64,000 nt of DNA from Pseudomonas sp. Seg1 (GTDB taxonomy: Bacteria; Pseudomonadota; Gammaproteobacteria; Pseudomonadales; Pseudomonadaceae), in assembly GCF_018326005.1 (NCBI RefSeq), contig NZ_AP021903.1, positions 870,001 through 934,000 of the forward strand. The letters run 5' to 3'. A program made the translations under genes and the position numbers. Positions 47,918 through 57,857 of this stretch are shown here, in pieces. Every line of letters starts with the position of its first letter. The first letter of the stretch is position 1. Below the pieces are notes generated by a model, which made no database searches, had not been told where the DNA came from, and saw only the letters and a list, made by a program, of their open reading frames with translations.

Positions 47918-49837
47918 TCAGACGCGGAAATGGCTGACCATCTGCTGCAACTGACCACCCAAGCGTGCCAGTTCAACGCTGGACGCTGCGGTCTCATCAC
48001 TCGCCGCAGCGGTCTGTTCCGACACATCGCGCACGTTGATGATGCTGCGGCTGATCTCTTCGGCCACGGCGCTTTGCTGTTCGGCAGCGGCAGCGATCTG
48101 CTGGTTCATCGACTGGATGTTCGACACCGTGCGGGTGATGTTTTCCAGGGAGGCACCGGCCTTGCGGGTCAGGGCGACGCTGCTGTCGGTCAGGGCGCGG
48201 CTGTTGCTCATCACCGCCGAGACTTGCTGGGTGCCGTTTTGCAGACCGGCGACCAAACCTTCGATTTCTTCGGTGGATTTCTGCGTGCGCTGGGCCAGGC
48301 CACGGACTTCGTCGGCGACCACGGCGAAACCACGACCGGCTTCACCAGCACGGGCTGCTTCGATCGCGGCGTTGAGTGCCAGCAGGTTGGTCTGTTCGGC
48401 GACGGCTTTGATCACGTCCATGACGCTGCCGATCTTGTCGCTTTCCTGTTGCAGTACGCTCATGGCTTCGGTGGAACGCACCACTTCGCTGGCCAGACGT
48501 TCGATCTGGGCGATGGCTTCGTTGACCACTTTGTCGCCTTCACGGGCTTCGCCATCGGCTGCGGCTGCTGCTTGCGAAGCTTCTTCGGCGTTGCGCGCGA
48601 CTTCCTGCACAGTGGCGGTCATCTCGTGCATGGCGGTGGCGACCTGATCGGTCTCGACTTTCTGGCTGTTCACACCGGCGCTGGTCTGTTCGGTCACGGC
48701 CGAGAGTTCTTCGGCGGCGCTGGCGATCTGGGTGACGCCGTCGCGGATGCCGCTGATCAAGTCGCGCAGGGTTACGCCCATGCGCGCAATGCCTTGTTGC
48801 AGTACGCCAAGTTCGTCGCGGCGGGTGATGATCACGTTTTGCGAAAGGTCGCCGCTGGCGATGCGCTCGACCACGGCCAGGGTTTCTTGCAGCGGACGGG
48901 TGATCTGGCGGGTGATGATAACGGCGGCAATCACGCCAACCAGCAGGGCCAGCAAGGTGCTGATCAACTGAAAGGTGCGCGCCTGGGCACTTTCGATGTC
49001 GCGACGGTCGAGCTGGATCTGGTAAAGCTGCTCGCTGGTGGTGACGATCGCAGCGCCCTGATCAGTCATTTCCTTACGGGCCTGCACGGCGTCGGTGTTG
49101 GCGTTTTTATACGCCATCAATGCGCTGCGATAGTTGACCAGCGCGGTTTCCAGCTGACGCAGTGCGTCTTGCTGAGTACTGGAGAAATGCGTGTTCAGCT
49201 GTTTCAGACTGCCGATGGCAACGTCGAGCTGGCCGACGGCCTTCTGCTCGGTTTCGGCGTTGGTGGTGGCGGTGTAGCCGCGCACTTCGTAGCGCGCGAG
49301 GATGAACGCTTCCTTGGCGGTGGTGATCGCCTGGAACTGTTCGAAACGCTGCTCGCTCATGTCCATCTGCTGCACGCGTTTGCTGATCGACTCGATCAGG
49401 TTGTACGCGGTTTCGGCATTGACGCTCATGGTGTCGCGGGCGCTGTTGCCAGTGCGATAGGCATTGCGCATTTTGTTCAGCGACGTCTGATATTCAGCGA
49501 TGGTCGCTGCCTGCTCCTTGAGCAGTTTGACGTTTTCCGGGCTCTTGAAGCTGTTGATCAGCTTCTGTTGTTGCGCGGCGAAGCTTTCCAGGGTGGTCTG
49601 CACATTCTGTGCGGCAGTTTCGTCGCCGTTGGTCAGCATGTATTGCAGGCGCACTACGCGCAGTTTGGTCAGACCGGCGTTGAGCTGGGTGATGTCACTC
49701 ATCCAGTTGCTGCGGTCAATCAGGCCGCCAAGGCTGGTCCAGCCAGTCAGGGCCAGCACACAGGTCAGGGCCAGGACAAGGCCGAAGCCCAGGCCCAATT
49801 TCATGTTCACGCTGATGTTGCCGAACCAGCTATTCAT
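47918..49837 (-). CDS. Methyl-accepting chemotaxis protein with HBM-type sensor
   Basis: A 639-residue transmembrane chemoreceptor. TM1 lies at about 12-33. A long all-helical periplasmic sensor (about 34-285) resembles the helical bimodular (HBM) domain of McpS-type receptors for organic acids. TM2 is near 290-310, then HAMP and the signalling domain with hairpin-tip core [20 protein letters not shown]. The ATG at 49837 has a perfect GGAGG. The frame is open 450 nt further upstream, but that region holds the promoter. The ligand is not predictable. Confidence 0.93.
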   Translation of the reverse strand: MNSWFGNISVNMKLGLGFGLVLALTCVLALTGWTSLGGLIDRSNWMSDITQLNAGLTKLRVVRLQYMLTNGDETAAQNVQTTLESFAAQQQKLINSFKSPENVKLLKEQAATIAEYQTSLNKMRNAYRTGNSARDTMSVNAETAYNLIESISKRVQQMDMSEQRFEQFQAITTAKEAFILARYEVRGYTATTNAETEQKAVGQLDVAIGSLKQLNTHFSSTQQDALRQLETALVNYRSALMAYKNANTDAVQARKEMTDQGAAIVTTSEQLYQIQLDRRDIESAQARTFQLISTLLALLVGVIAAVIITRQITRPLQETLAVVERIASGDLSQNVIITRRDELGVLQQGIARMGVTLRDLISGIRDGVTQIASAAEELSAVTEQTSAGVNSQKVETDQVATAMHEMTATVQEVARNAEEASQAAAAADGEAREGDKVVNEAIAQIERLASEVVRSTEAMSVLQQESDKIGSVMDVIKAVAEQTNLLALNAAIEAARAGEAGRGFAVVADEVRGLAQRTQKSTEEIEGLVAGLQNGTQQVSAVMSNSRALTDSSVALTRKAGASLENITRTVSNIQSMNQQIAAAAEQQSAVAEEISRSIINVRDVSEQTAAASDETAASSVELARLGGQLQQMVSHFRV

Positions 49838-49927
49838 CACAATTCCTCCAGAAACGTTGGGTTTCTTGTCGTCAGTTAGGCTGGAAGATTGTTGTTTTTT
49901 TGAGCCAGCAAGGGTGTTAGCAGGACT

Positions 49928-49953
49928 GTATCGGCCGCAAATACGAGAGCTGA
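49928..49953 (-). promoter_or_regulatory. Candidate sigma-28 (FliA) promoter of the chemoreceptor
   Basis: On the minus strand GCCGATAC (49928-49935) matches the FliA -10 consensus GCCGATAA in seven of eight bases. TCAGCTCT lies upstream at near-standard spacing but is a poor -35 match. The position is 91-116 nt before the ATG. Confidence 0.4.
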
Positions 49954-50078
49954 AAGGATTTTGTCCGACAGAATTTGTAACAAGCGATCCCAAGACTTTT
50001 TTCACATGGGTTTCACTGGCTGCCCACGCGAGCGTCTGTAGTTTCGCCGCATCGAATGACAAGTGACGGCGGCTTTTT

Positions 50079-50750
50079 GTGGAACTGAGACTGAGTCTGT
50101 TTGGCGTCAAGCGCTCGATTGATCTGAGCGGTCTGGCGCGTTTTCGCAACACCTGGGTGGTGCTGGCGGCATCGCTGCTGGTGATTCCGTTGACCCTGTG
50201 GTTGCTGGCACCAGCGGCGGTGCCGGATCTGGCCCACGGCAATGTGGCGGGCGCGCAGGCGTTGGCGGCGGGCTGGGCCAGAGGCGACATGATTGTGCTG
50301 GTGCGTCACGTCGAGCGCTGCGATCACTCCAAAGCCGCGTGCCTGAGCGGCGATGACGGCATCACCGACCGCTCGCGCAGTGTCGCCGTGGCTGTCGGGG
50401 CGCAGTTTGAACAACTGGGCCTGGATAATGCCGACTTCTACAACAGCCCGGTGATGCGTACCGTGCAGACCGCCGGTTACATGTTCAACCGGGCGGCCAG
50501 CGGCGAAGACTGGTTGATCAACTGCAAGGGCCGCATGTTGCAGGACGCGCTCTCGCATAAGGTGGCGGGTCGCAACCTGATTCTGGTGACGCACAGCGAA
50601 TGCATGGGGCAAATCGAGAAAGACCTCAAAGTACCGGCCTCGGACCTCGGTTACGGCTCCTCACTGTTTGTTTCCGCTGCCAGCCCGGCGGCTCCGAAGA
50701 TGCTCGGCTTTATTGAAGCCTCCGACTGGCGCACGGTGACCACCCGATGA
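50079..50750 (+). CDS. Membrane-anchored histidine phosphatase (Ais/PmrG-like)
   Basis: A 223-residue protein with one N-terminal membrane anchor (about 25-45) and a periplasmic histidine-phosphatase domain. Catalytic RH is in VRHVERC and the second active-site His in VTHSEC. Enterobacterial Ais/PmrG removes a phosphate from LPS core heptose, and the family here is similar. It starts at GTG 50079 with no strong ribosome site; no ATG retains the anchor. The stop overlaps the PAP2 start by 4 nt. Confidence 0.82.
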   Translation: MELRLSLFGVKRSIDLSGLARFRNTWVVLAASLLVIPLTLWLLAPAAVPDLAHGNVAGAQALAAGWARGDMIVLVRHVERCDHSKAACLSGDDGITDRSRSVAVAVGAQFEQLGLDNADFYNSPVMRTVQTAGYMFNRAASGEDWLINCKGRMLQDALSHKVAGRNLILVTHSECMGQIEKDLKVPASDLGYGSSLFVSAASPAAPKMLGFIEASDWRTVTTR

Positions 50751-51565
50751 AATCGCGTTTTTATGCCGTCAATTTCGGCATTCCGCTGGCCTGCGCCGCG
50801 CTGGTGTTTCTGATGTTCGACATGACCACCATCGACATTCAATTCAGCAATCTGCTGTTCGATCCGCTGAGCCAATCCTTCCCGCTCGACAGAGTCCACT
50901 TCTTCGAGAAACTCACGCACAAATGGGCGCGGATCATCCCGAACTGGACCGCCGAAATTGCCTTGATCGGCGCGATGCTGTCGCTGGTCTGGCCATTGGT
51001 CAATCCACAGAAACGGCCGCGACTCGGCGCGTTTCTGGAGCGCAGCAGAGTCGCGCCGGTGCTGCGCTTTGCCGCTGCTCATCGGCGGGATTTTTTCTTC
51101 GTGGTGGTCGCGTTTGCGGTCTGCACCGGGGTGATCCATTTCCTCAAGTCGCACACCAGCGTTTATTGCCCGATCGAGACCACGCTGTACGGCGGCAAAA
51201 TGGCCCACATCGAGTGGTACAGCAATTTCCAGCTGTTCCATGAGGCGGGGAGTGGACGTTGCTGGCCCGGCGGACATGCCTCCGGTGGCTTCACCATGCT
51301 GGCGCTGTACTTTGTGGCGCGGCGTTATCAATGGCGTTTTTCCAATGCCATTTTGTGGGGTTCGCTATTGCTCGGTTTTGTCTACGGCACGACACGCGTT
51401 CTGCAGGGCTGGCACTACATGTCCCACACGTTCTGGGCCGGAATCTTTGTGTGGCTGGCGTGTTTACTGACGGCGCTGGCGTTTTATGGGCGTGCGCGGC
51501 TGGAACGGCCGGTGTTGCAGACCAGGGAGATTGCGCCCTCGGCAGGACTTGAAATGCAGCGATAA
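50747..51565 (+). CDS. PAP2-family membrane phosphatase
   Basis: A 272-residue inner-membrane protein with about six hydrophobic segments. The phosphatase motifs are CWPGGHASGG (usual PSGH block) and TTRVLQGWHYMSHTFW (usual SRxxxxxHxxxD block, with His in the final acidic position). Family members dephosphorylate undecaprenyl or lipid A phosphates (LpxE/LpxT/PgpB group). It is coupled to the histidine phosphatase gene and beside an ArnT-like transferase, suggesting lipid A/LPS modification. Confidence 0.88.
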   Translation: MKSRFYAVNFGIPLACAALVFLMFDMTTIDIQFSNLLFDPLSQSFPLDRVHFFEKLTHKWARIIPNWTAEIALIGAMLSLVWPLVNPQKRPRLGAFLERSRVAPVLRFAAAHRRDFFFVVVAFAVCTGVIHFLKSHTSVYCPIETTLYGGKMAHIEWYSNFQLFHEAGSGRCWPGGHASGGFTMLALYFVARRYQWRFSNAILWGSLLLGFVYGTTRVLQGWHYMSHTFWAGIFVWLACLLTALAFYGRARLERPVLQTREIAPSAGLEMQR

Positions 51566-51568
51566 ACC

Positions 51569-51598
51569 TGTGGCGAGGGAGCAAGCTCCCTCGCCACA
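51569..51598. terminator. Perfect 14-bp palindromic hairpin between convergent genes
   Basis: TGTGGCGAGGGAGC and GCTCCCTCGCCACA are exact inverse copies with an AA apex. No T tract follows, so this may be a REP-related element acting as a transcription stop for the convergent PAP2 and glycosyltransferase genes. Confidence 0.6.
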
Positions 51599-51611
51599 CT
51601 GTTCAGAGCGT

Positions 51612-53051
51612 TTAGTAGCTGACGAAGTAATACGCCTGTCGACCGACCATCAAGGTGTTGAGCACTTTGAGCGGTGCGGCGGGGATGCTTTCACCGGCCA
51701 TCAGCGCCACGTTCGATGTCGATGCACTGAGGAAGGCCCGTAACTGCGCATCAGTATCCAGCCCCTTGAGCACCTGCTGCGTATAGAAAACGCTCGCCCC
51801 GCCAACCCGCTCATTGGCTTGAAACAATGCCACTTGATGCCCTTCGGCTTGCAGCGTCTGAATGTGTTCGGTCAGCGGCAGGAACGAGAGTTTTTTATCC
51901 GCGTGCGGCAACGCCCATTGCGCGGCGCCCAGATAACTGGCGATCACCAAGGTCAGTAAGCCAGTTGCCAACGCCTGACGATGGCGGGCGATTCTTCCGA
52001 CAAACCGATTGGCGTTTTCATACCCCTTCAATCGCTCGAACAGTACCCACGCATACTCCGCAGCAATCACCGCCGCCGCCGGTGTCATCGACATCAGGTA
52101 CACCGTGCGCTTGCTCGATGCCAGAGTCAGCATGATGAATTGCGCAACGATCCACAGGCTGAAAAACAGCAGGTAACGATTGGCCTTCAGCGCTTTGCGG
52201 AAATGCCATAACCCCAGGTACACCAGAATGTTCCACGGCAGGAACGCTTCGGGCAGTTTGGCCAAATAGTAATAGAACGGCTCGTAGTGACCGGCTTCGA
52301 CGAACGATCCGCTGAAGCGCCCGACACTGTTGGTCAGCAATACTTCTCTGACGGCTTGCACTCCACCGTGCTGATACAGCACGGTCAGCCAGATCAGCAA
52401 CGGAATCAGACCGACCACGGTGAGCAATCCCGGGCGCAGCCAGGCACCGAGCTTCAGGCGTTTGTCGATCAGGTTATCCGCCAGCAGATAAGCGAAGATC
52501 ACCACCCCCGGCATCGCCAGCCCCAGCACGCCTTTACTCAGCGTGGCGATGGCGATCCCGACGACAAACAGCAGTGAACTGCCGGCCGTCGATGCGCGTT
52601 GCGCCTGGAAAAAACCCAACAGCGCCGCCGTCACGCCGAGGGCGAGCAGCGCATCCTCGCCGACCCCACGCACGTTGCTCCAGTAGCTGGCCATCGTCGC
52701 CAGCAGAATTCCTGCGGTCCAGGCGAGCGCTTTCGGGCGTTCGAAGCGCCGCAACATGCCGTACAACAGCATCACGCTGAGCAGCCCGGCGACCGCCGAC
52801 GCCAGCCGCACCGCCCACGGCGAAACGCCGAACACGCGCAGGGCGCTGGCGTCGAGCCACAAACTCAGCGGTGGTTTTTCCAGAAAGGGTTCGCCGAACA
52901 GACGGGGCGTCACCCAGTCATCGTCCAGATGCATCTCCATGGCGATCCCGGCAACGCGGGCTTCGGTGGAGCCTTGCAATTGATGATTGCCCAACGCGAA
53001 GAAAAACAGCAGGGCAGCAAGCAGAAACAGTGAAGTGGCGGCACGCGACAT
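51612..53051 (-). CDS. ArnT/PMT-type membrane glycosyltransferase
   Basis: A 479-residue polytopic protein of the PMT/GT83-like group. The first periplasmic loop carries MEMHLDDDWVTPRLFGEPFL and EKPPLSLWLDASAL, matching the ArnT metal- and acceptor-binding loop. About 12 membrane segments follow, plus a C-terminal periplasmic domain. Family members move an undecaprenyl-linked sugar onto lipid A or similar acceptors. No arn sugar-synthesis genes are in view, so the donor is unknown. The ATG at 53051 was chosen for a normal first helix. Confidence 0.87.
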   Translation of the reverse strand: MSRAATSLFLLAALLFFFALGNHQLQGSTEARVAGIAMEMHLDDDWVTPRLFGEPFLEKPPLSLWLDASALRVFGVSPWAVRLASAVAGLLSVMLLYGMLRRFERPKALAWTAGILLATMASYWSNVRGVGEDALLALGVTAALLGFFQAQRASTAGSSLLFVVGIAIATLSKGVLGLAMPGVVIFAYLLADNLIDKRLKLGAWLRPGLLTVVGLIPLLIWLTVLYQHGGVQAVREVLLTNSVGRFSGSFVEAGHYEPFYYYLAKLPEAFLPWNILVYLGLWHFRKALKANRYLLFFSLWIVAQFIMLTLASSKRTVYLMSMTPAAAVIAAEYAWVLFERLKGYENANRFVGRIARHRQALATGLLTLVIASYLGAAQWALPHADKKLSFLPLTEHIQTLQAEGHQVALFQANERVGGASVFYTQQVLKGLDTDAQLRAFLSASTSNVALMAGESIPAAPLKVLNTLMVGRQAYYFVSY

Positions 53052-53120
53052 AGGTTTCAGGCAACCGGAAAGGGCAGGAGACCTGAGCATAAATCGCCTT
53101 TGCTGAACAAATTGTGAATG

Positions 53121-53708
53121 TCAGCCCAGGCGGCGCGACCAACGCTGATCCGGCGCTTCGAACGCCTGATTGACCAACGCCGTCAGCACATGATCCTGCC
53201 AGCGCCCGGCAATGTTCAGATATGCCTTGGCGTAACCCTCTTGTTCGAAGCCCAGTCGCTCCAGCAACCGGGCACTGCGTTCGTTGCCGGGAATGTAATT
53301 GGCCATGATCCGGTGCAGGTTCTGAGTGTCGAACATGTAGTCGATGCCAGCCTCCAGGGCGTCCTGCATCAAACCCTGACCCTGATGCGCTTCGTCGATG
53401 TGATAACCCAGATAGCACGCCTGAAACGCGCCGCGAATGATCCCGCTGAAATTGCATGCGCCGATCATCTGCTGGCCATCGGGCGTCAACAGGGCGAAAT
53501 GCATCGCCAACCCGGCTTCGAAAGCGCTGGCCTGGATATCGAGGCGGCGGTGAATCTGCTCGGTGGAAAAATAGTCAGTGGTGCGGATCGGTGACCACGG
53601 CGCGAGGTGTCGACGGTTGCGTTGGTAGAAATCGCTTTCCAGTTTCGCCTGATCCGGGCCAAGAATGGCGAGCGTCAGGCGTTGGCAGGGCAGGGTCAAC
53701 AGCGGCAT
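53121..53708 (-). CDS. GNAT acetyltransferase (RimJ-like)
   Basis: A 195-residue GNAT domain. Acetyl-CoA pyrophosphate loop region GYHIDEAHQGQGLMQDALEA and the C-terminal NERSARLLERLGFEQEGYAK are diagnostic of the RimJ/RimL type. It may acetylate a protein N-terminus or another amine. It is upstream of the glycosyltransferase on the same strand, separated by 69 nt. It starts at ATG 53708. Confidence 0.9.
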   Translation of the reverse strand: MPLLTLPCQRLTLAILGPDQAKLESDFYQRNRRHLAPWSPIRTTDYFSTEQIHRRLDIQASAFEAGLAMHFALLTPDGQQMIGACNFSGIIRGAFQACYLGYHIDEAHQGQGLMQDALEAGIDYMFDTQNLHRIMANYIPGNERSARLLERLGFEQEGYAKAYLNIAGRWQDHVLTALVNQAFEAPDQRWSRRLG

Positions 53709-53908
53709 CGGGCGCTCCGGTCAGGGGAATCAAAGGACAGAATTGCCCGCGACGGCAGAAAATACAAACCGTCTTGGTCAGACCGCTAGCCAGCACTGGC
53801 CGAAACGGCGGTTTTTTTGCTGCTCAGCGTTCATCCACAGGCTCGGCATTCGCAACGCCATGGCGTACAGGACACGCTCGTCTACCGCTTCGACGCCAAT
53901 CGGCAGGC

Positions 53909-53938
53909 AAAAAAAAGCCCGCGGGAGAGCCGCGGGCG
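53909..53938 (-). terminator. Intrinsic terminator of the DUF3077-like gene
   Basis: On the minus strand GCCCGCGG and CCGCGGGC form the stem, followed by a run of eight T. The rest of the 53709-54058 gap shows no gene; a weaker GCCG-AAA-CGGC hairpin with T7 at about 53799-53818 faces the plus strand. Confidence 0.85.
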
Positions 53939-54058
53939 AACCGTAGTTTCTTGAATGAGCGAGCGGACTGTACCGGTTTGGCAAAAGCCCGGCAGTGAAG
54001 AAAAATTCATCTCGATGGACTGCCCGGGCGACGGGGCGGTCAGTGCTGATTCGATCCG

Positions 54059-54430
54059 TTAATGGCGAACTTCAGGGCCGGACGCGTCAGGCGATGCCTG
54101 TTGCACAACCTGGTCCCGTGCGCGACAGACCACAATCTCGGCCAACGCGCTCAGTTGCCTGATCGCCACCGCGATATGGCGTTGGGATCCGTCGCATTCA
54201 TCGACAAAGTTTGCGCTGATCTGCGTGAGGGAATCGAGAAGATCACTGGCGTGCGAGAGCAGAGTGATCGTGTCGACATCGTCGCGCACGCTGAACATCT
54301 GCTTGAGCGGGGTGCTACGGCGAGGTTTTCGAGCAGTTGAGCCGGTGGTGCTGGCGTGCGTTTGCTGGCCGGGCGTTTGGGTGTCGGCGGATGCCGGTCC
54401 TACGAGGGAAAGTCGGGTGATCTTTTTCAT
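54059..54430 (-). CDS. DUF3077-like small protein
   Basis: A 123-residue protein with a basic N-terminal half (KPRRSTPLKQ) and a C-terminal helical domain (MFSVRDDVDTITLLSHASDL, LDSLTQISANFVDECDGSQR). The latter matches the DUF3077 pattern of Pseudomonas proteins of unknown role. The ATG at 54430 follows CGGAG. It is distantly similar in style to the DUF6124 product at 33772 but lacks that gene's structured leader. Confidence 0.7.
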   Translation of the reverse strand: MKKITRLSLVGPASADTQTPGQQTHASTTGSTARKPRRSTPLKQMFSVRDDVDTITLLSHASDLLDSLTQISANFVDECDGSQRHIAVAIRQLSALAEIVVCRARDQVVQQASPDASGPEVRH

Positions 54431-54841
54431 GACGTAGCTCCGTGGAGTGAACAATCTCTGCGGGGGCGGTCTGTCAAACCGTCCGCTGGAGGGCAGCGAG
54501 TCAGGGAGGGTAGCGCCGCGAAAAACTGTTCACCAGTTCATCAAAGTCGACGCGTATTGCGGGAAATTTCCTAGGACGTGAAATGTAGGAAGCGATGGCT
54601 TCTCTCAGCCATTTCAGGCGTCGCCGGGTTCGTCGCTTGCGGTGCCTGTGTTCAGTGAGTGCGATTGCCCGTTACGCGAACAAAACCAAAATCCGGTTTG
54701 ATAATGTTTTGCAGGAGAACTAATGTGCGCGACGTTCTATCGGCGGGCCTCGCTCTTTTAGCGACAGTCATGGCCAAGTCCTCTCTGATATAGAACACGC
54801 GTCGCCACATCCGGAAGATTTCTCTACAAGGAGTAGAAAGC
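54431..54841. other. Intergenic region without a supported gene
   Basis: About 410 bp between divergent genes. GGCGGTCTGTC/GACAG-type hairpins around 54458-54487 may belong to the DUF3077-like leader. No promoter could be assigned with confidence. An AAGGAG ribosome site at 54829-54834 serves the next gene. Confidence 0.6.
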
Positions 54842-56713
54842 ATGTTGAATCGACAGCGTTCACTACGACGCCAATGCGCGCGCCTCACTGTCACCCTTCT
54901 GCTTTCATCCGGCATGGCTGTGTGCGCGGTGCCATCGGTACAAGCCCAGACACAGGCGCCAACCCCGGCCGGGCTGATGCACGAAGCGCAACGTCTGGAC
55001 AAGGAAGGCTCTCTGGCGCAGGCCACGGAAATTGCCCGAGCGGCCATGGTGGCCGGTCGCAAAAGCGGTGGTTTCGATTTCACCGAACTGGACGCGGGCG
55101 AGCTGCTGGTAGATCTGCTGTGCAAACAGGCTCGATACGACGAGGCCCGCAGCGCCGCAGAAGAGCAGATTGCCTACTGGGAGCAGCAAACCACCAGTAA
55201 CGGCAGGCCGGTCAAGCGCGACGCCCGGAGCATTGGCATGCTGGGCCGGGCGATTAAAGCGAGCATCATGGCGGGCGAAAAAGACCAGGTCGCACGCCTG
55301 CAAGAAAAACTGTTTGCCGTCACCAGCCCTGATCCCGCTCTCTGGCGCTTGTCTGCGCTGGAGCCGCGCTTGCGATACAGCCTCGCTGACTTCTCGATGC
55401 CCCTCACGGTGGGGCAGTGGAACCTGACCAAATTCGAGCCGGCGGCCAAACGTGATTTCAACAGCATCGTTGTTTATACACAGGCGTTGCCGAACGGCCC
55501 GTTGAATGCCGAGATTGCGCTCTCCTATGACGAAGCTCAACGCAAGCAGGGCGAAGCCGAGCGACAAGAACAGCAAGAAGCGTATCGTCAGCGACACAAG
55601 CCCACCGCACTCGAAGCGGCAATGCCCGATCTGTCTTTCGACGGTCTGACTTCCTTTAAACGGGCAGATGAATCTCTGTGTAAAGACCAGGCTTGCATGA
55701 ATGTTCATTGGCTGGCGTTCCGCGGCGACTGGCGCATCGACATCGACATCACCTTCGGACTGCACGACGAGGCCTTGGCCACCGCGCAAATGCAGCAACT
55801 GTTTGCTGCATTGCAATGGCCTAGCGCGCCGCCACTGTTTCGCGAACGGCCGCTTGAACAGCAGATCAGGGATATCGAAATAGCCGCGTCGCTGCCTGAC
55901 GGCGTGAACAAAGCGGCGGTACTTGCGGAGCAGGCGTTGCCCGATGCGTACTTCCCGGACGAGATCGCGCGTGTGCAGACCTACATTGGCCTGTCTCAAT
56001 ATCGACGTGGCAACCTCGACGCCGCTCGCCTTGCGCTGGGTTTGGCCGTGCCGGCCTGGGAGAGCGCCCTCGTCGATGAACTGCTCTACCGCAGTGCGCT
56101 GGATTACGCCGCCGACATCGCCTATCGGCAGGGCCGAAACGACGAAGCCGTGGTGCTGAACCGCCAGTTCATCGAATGGCAGGAAAGTGATGCGACGCTG
56201 GGCTGGTCAGTACCGAAGGACGAAAATGCCTTCGTCAACCGCCGCCAAGGCACGCATCTGCCCTTGCGCGTGGGTGACTACCGGTTGCGACCGGACACGC
56301 ATGGTCGGTTCTATTACGACAATCTGCAGAACGGGGCACAACTCGGCGTCACGGTGGGACTGCCTCAGTCCTCCGATCAGGAACTGGAATCGACGCTGCG
56401 TTCCTTCCTGTCGACAACCCTTGGCCTGCAGGCCGGCAATATTCACAAGAGCGGTTTTTCACCCAAGTCCGCGACACCGGGCGACGCCAAGCCCACCGGC
56501 CACAAGTGGGAGTTCGATGTGACGGCTGTGCCTGGTGAAACCGACGCCACCAAGGTCAATCCGCTTACCGGCATCCCTGACAAAATACCGACGAAGATGG
56601 CGTTCTGGATTGTCGATCGTAAAGAGCAGCGGTCGATTTTACGGGCTCCTGTGACGGACAGTGGCCGATCCAGGACCGAAGCGGATCAGGTTGCACAGGC
56701 GTTGTCCTGGTAG
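54842..56713 (+). CDS. Secreted TPR-like protein of unknown function
   Basis: A 623-residue protein with a long signal peptide ending near residue 36 (SVQA|QTQ). Helical hairpin repeats resembling TPRs occur at about 43-110 (MHEAQRLDKEGSLAQATEIA; ARYDEARSAAEEQIAYWEQQ) and again at about 370-450. The C-terminal region, about 470-623, is a beta-rich domain. A Cys pair SLCKDQAC is in the middle. I do not recognise the family. Strong AAGGAG precedes the ATG. It is probably periplasmic and monocistronic. Confidence 0.82.
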   Translation: MLNRQRSLRRQCARLTVTLLLSSGMAVCAVPSVQAQTQAPTPAGLMHEAQRLDKEGSLAQATEIARAAMVAGRKSGGFDFTELDAGELLVDLLCKQARYDEARSAAEEQIAYWEQQTTSNGRPVKRDARSIGMLGRAIKASIMAGEKDQVARLQEKLFAVTSPDPALWRLSALEPRLRYSLADFSMPLTVGQWNLTKFEPAAKRDFNSIVVYTQALPNGPLNAEIALSYDEAQRKQGEAERQEQQEAYRQRHKPTALEAAMPDLSFDGLTSFKRADESLCKDQACMNVHWLAFRGDWRIDIDITFGLHDEALATAQMQQLFAALQWPSAPPLFRERPLEQQIRDIEIAASLPDGVNKAAVLAEQALPDAYFPDEIARVQTYIGLSQYRRGNLDAARLALGLAVPAWESALVDELLYRSALDYAADIAYRQGRNDEAVVLNRQFIEWQESDATLGWSVPKDENAFVNRRQGTHLPLRVGDYRLRPDTHGRFYYDNLQNGAQLGVTVGLPQSSDQELESTLRSFLSTTLGLQAGNIHKSGFSPKSATPGDAKPTGHKWEFDVTAVPGETDATKVNPLTGIPDKIPTKMAFWIVDRKEQRSILRAPVTDSGRSRTEADQVAQALSW

Positions 56714-56752
56714 AAGAGGGGAGAGTGTCATCCCGGATTCACTCCGGGCTGA

Positions 56753-57676
56753 CTAATCCTCTATTTTCTCTTCACGCAAAACCCACCCTGCCTCTCCCGC
56801 CACCAGTTTGTACTGGATCTGCCGCATCTTCCCCGTACGACCCGCAGCCGCGTCGGCGCTGTCGTACACCGGGAAGCGCTGCACGAGCGTGTTCTCCACC
56901 ACCGCAAACGCATCCTCGCCCTGATACCCCTCGGCCGCTTTTGGATTTTCACTGATTGGCGGCAGATAGATTTCGCTCAGGGATTTTTTCCGGTTGGCGG
57001 AGTAGGCGATCAGTTCACCTGGCATACCGCGACCGGGCGAGCGTGTAGAGATATAGACCTCGGGCGAGCCATCGTTATTGAGATCGGCGACTTCGGCGCG
57101 GACGATGCTGCCGTTGAGCGCGTGGGTGATCGCCGAGTTGTCGATTTCCAGGCCTTTGGGCTCGATGCGCACTGCCGGCTTGCCATCGACCTGATCCGCT
57201 TTCACATGAAAGTCGATGCCCTGCAACGTCAGGTTTTGCTCGAACGGTGTTTTATTATCCACAGCGTCGCCGTTGGCGAGGATCAGCGAAATCTCGTAGT
57301 TGGCCACTTCATTGCGCCGGGCGGCGTTGCGCATGAGATAGACCTGCACCGTGTAATCGCCATCGGCGGGCAACGAACCGATGAAGTGATTGCCCATGAT
57401 CGAACCGTTGAACAGCGCGTAATCGGCGCCTTTGGCGGTGATATTGAAATAGGCGGAACTGTTGGAGGGCTTGAAGTCCACGGTCAGGATCTGCCCGGCC
57501 TTGGCGTTGAGTTTGTACTCTGCCGTTTTAGAGCCTTTGATCGATTGCTTGAACTGCACGCTGCCATAGCCGCTTTTGTAGACGACTTGCTGGATCCGCG
57601 GCGGGACGTCGGTGGTGGCAGCGTGGGCAGACAGTGAAAGGAAAGTTGCCAGTGCTGCGCCGAGCCAGATGTTCAT
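56753..57676 (-). CDS. PliI-like lysozyme-inhibitor domain protein
   Basis: A 307-residue protein with signal peptide to about residue 19. The N-terminal domain (about 25-150) resembles the periplasmic i-type/g-type lysozyme inhibitor fold, with YKLNAKAGQILTVDF, SSAYFNITAKGADY and GDYTVQVYLMRNAARRNEVA. The C-terminal half contains DLNNDGSPEVYI, a calcium-binding FG-GAP-like loop. It likely protects peptidoglycan from invertebrate or other lysozymes (inference). A fusion with this C-terminal domain is longer than the stand-alone inhibitors of about 130 residues. Confidence 0.75.
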   Translation of the reverse strand: MNIWLGAALATFLSLSAHAATTDVPPRIQQVVYKSGYGSVQFKQSIKGSKTAEYKLNAKAGQILTVDFKPSNSSAYFNITAKGADYALFNGSIMGNHFIGSLPADGDYTVQVYLMRNAARRNEVANYEISLILANGDAVDNKTPFEQNLTLQGIDFHVKADQVDGKPAVRIEPKGLEIDNSAITHALNGSIVRAEVADLNNDGSPEVYISTRSPGRGMPGELIAYSANRKKSLSEIYLPPISENPKAAEGYQGEDAFAVVENTLVQRFPVYDSADAAAGRTGKMRQIQYKLVAGEAGWVLREEKIED

Positions 57677-57820
57677 GGGCTTCCTTGGATAATTGGCGAT
57701 GTGCCCCGAAGGATAGATCCGCAGCCGTGCGTGCGTCCAACTGTGCGGTTGATCAGGCTTGGGCGCTGGTCTCAAGAGCAGGATGCCAGCCAAGCGGATG
57801 TTGCAGGATCTCCAGATGCG

Positions 57821-57847
57821 ACAAAGCCCGCACTGGGCGGGCTTTGT
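57821..57847 (-). terminator. ssrA terminator
   Basis: ACAAAGCCCGC and GCGGGCTTTGT form a perfect 11-bp stem with a five-base loop, ten bases after the tmRNA CCA end on the minus strand. Confidence 0.85.
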
Positions 57848-57857
57848 CGTTGAGAGT

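Noticed and set aside
47930..49879. 649-codon plus-strand frame opposite the chemoreceptor gene
   Set aside because: It is the complement of a strongly supported chemoreceptor and has a repetitive Gly/Asp/His composition typical of antisense frames in GC-rich DNA.
54652..55125. 157-codon minus-strand frame upstream of the TPR-like protein gene
   Set aside because: It overlaps the signal-peptide region and start of the supported plus-strand gene and has no ribosome site.
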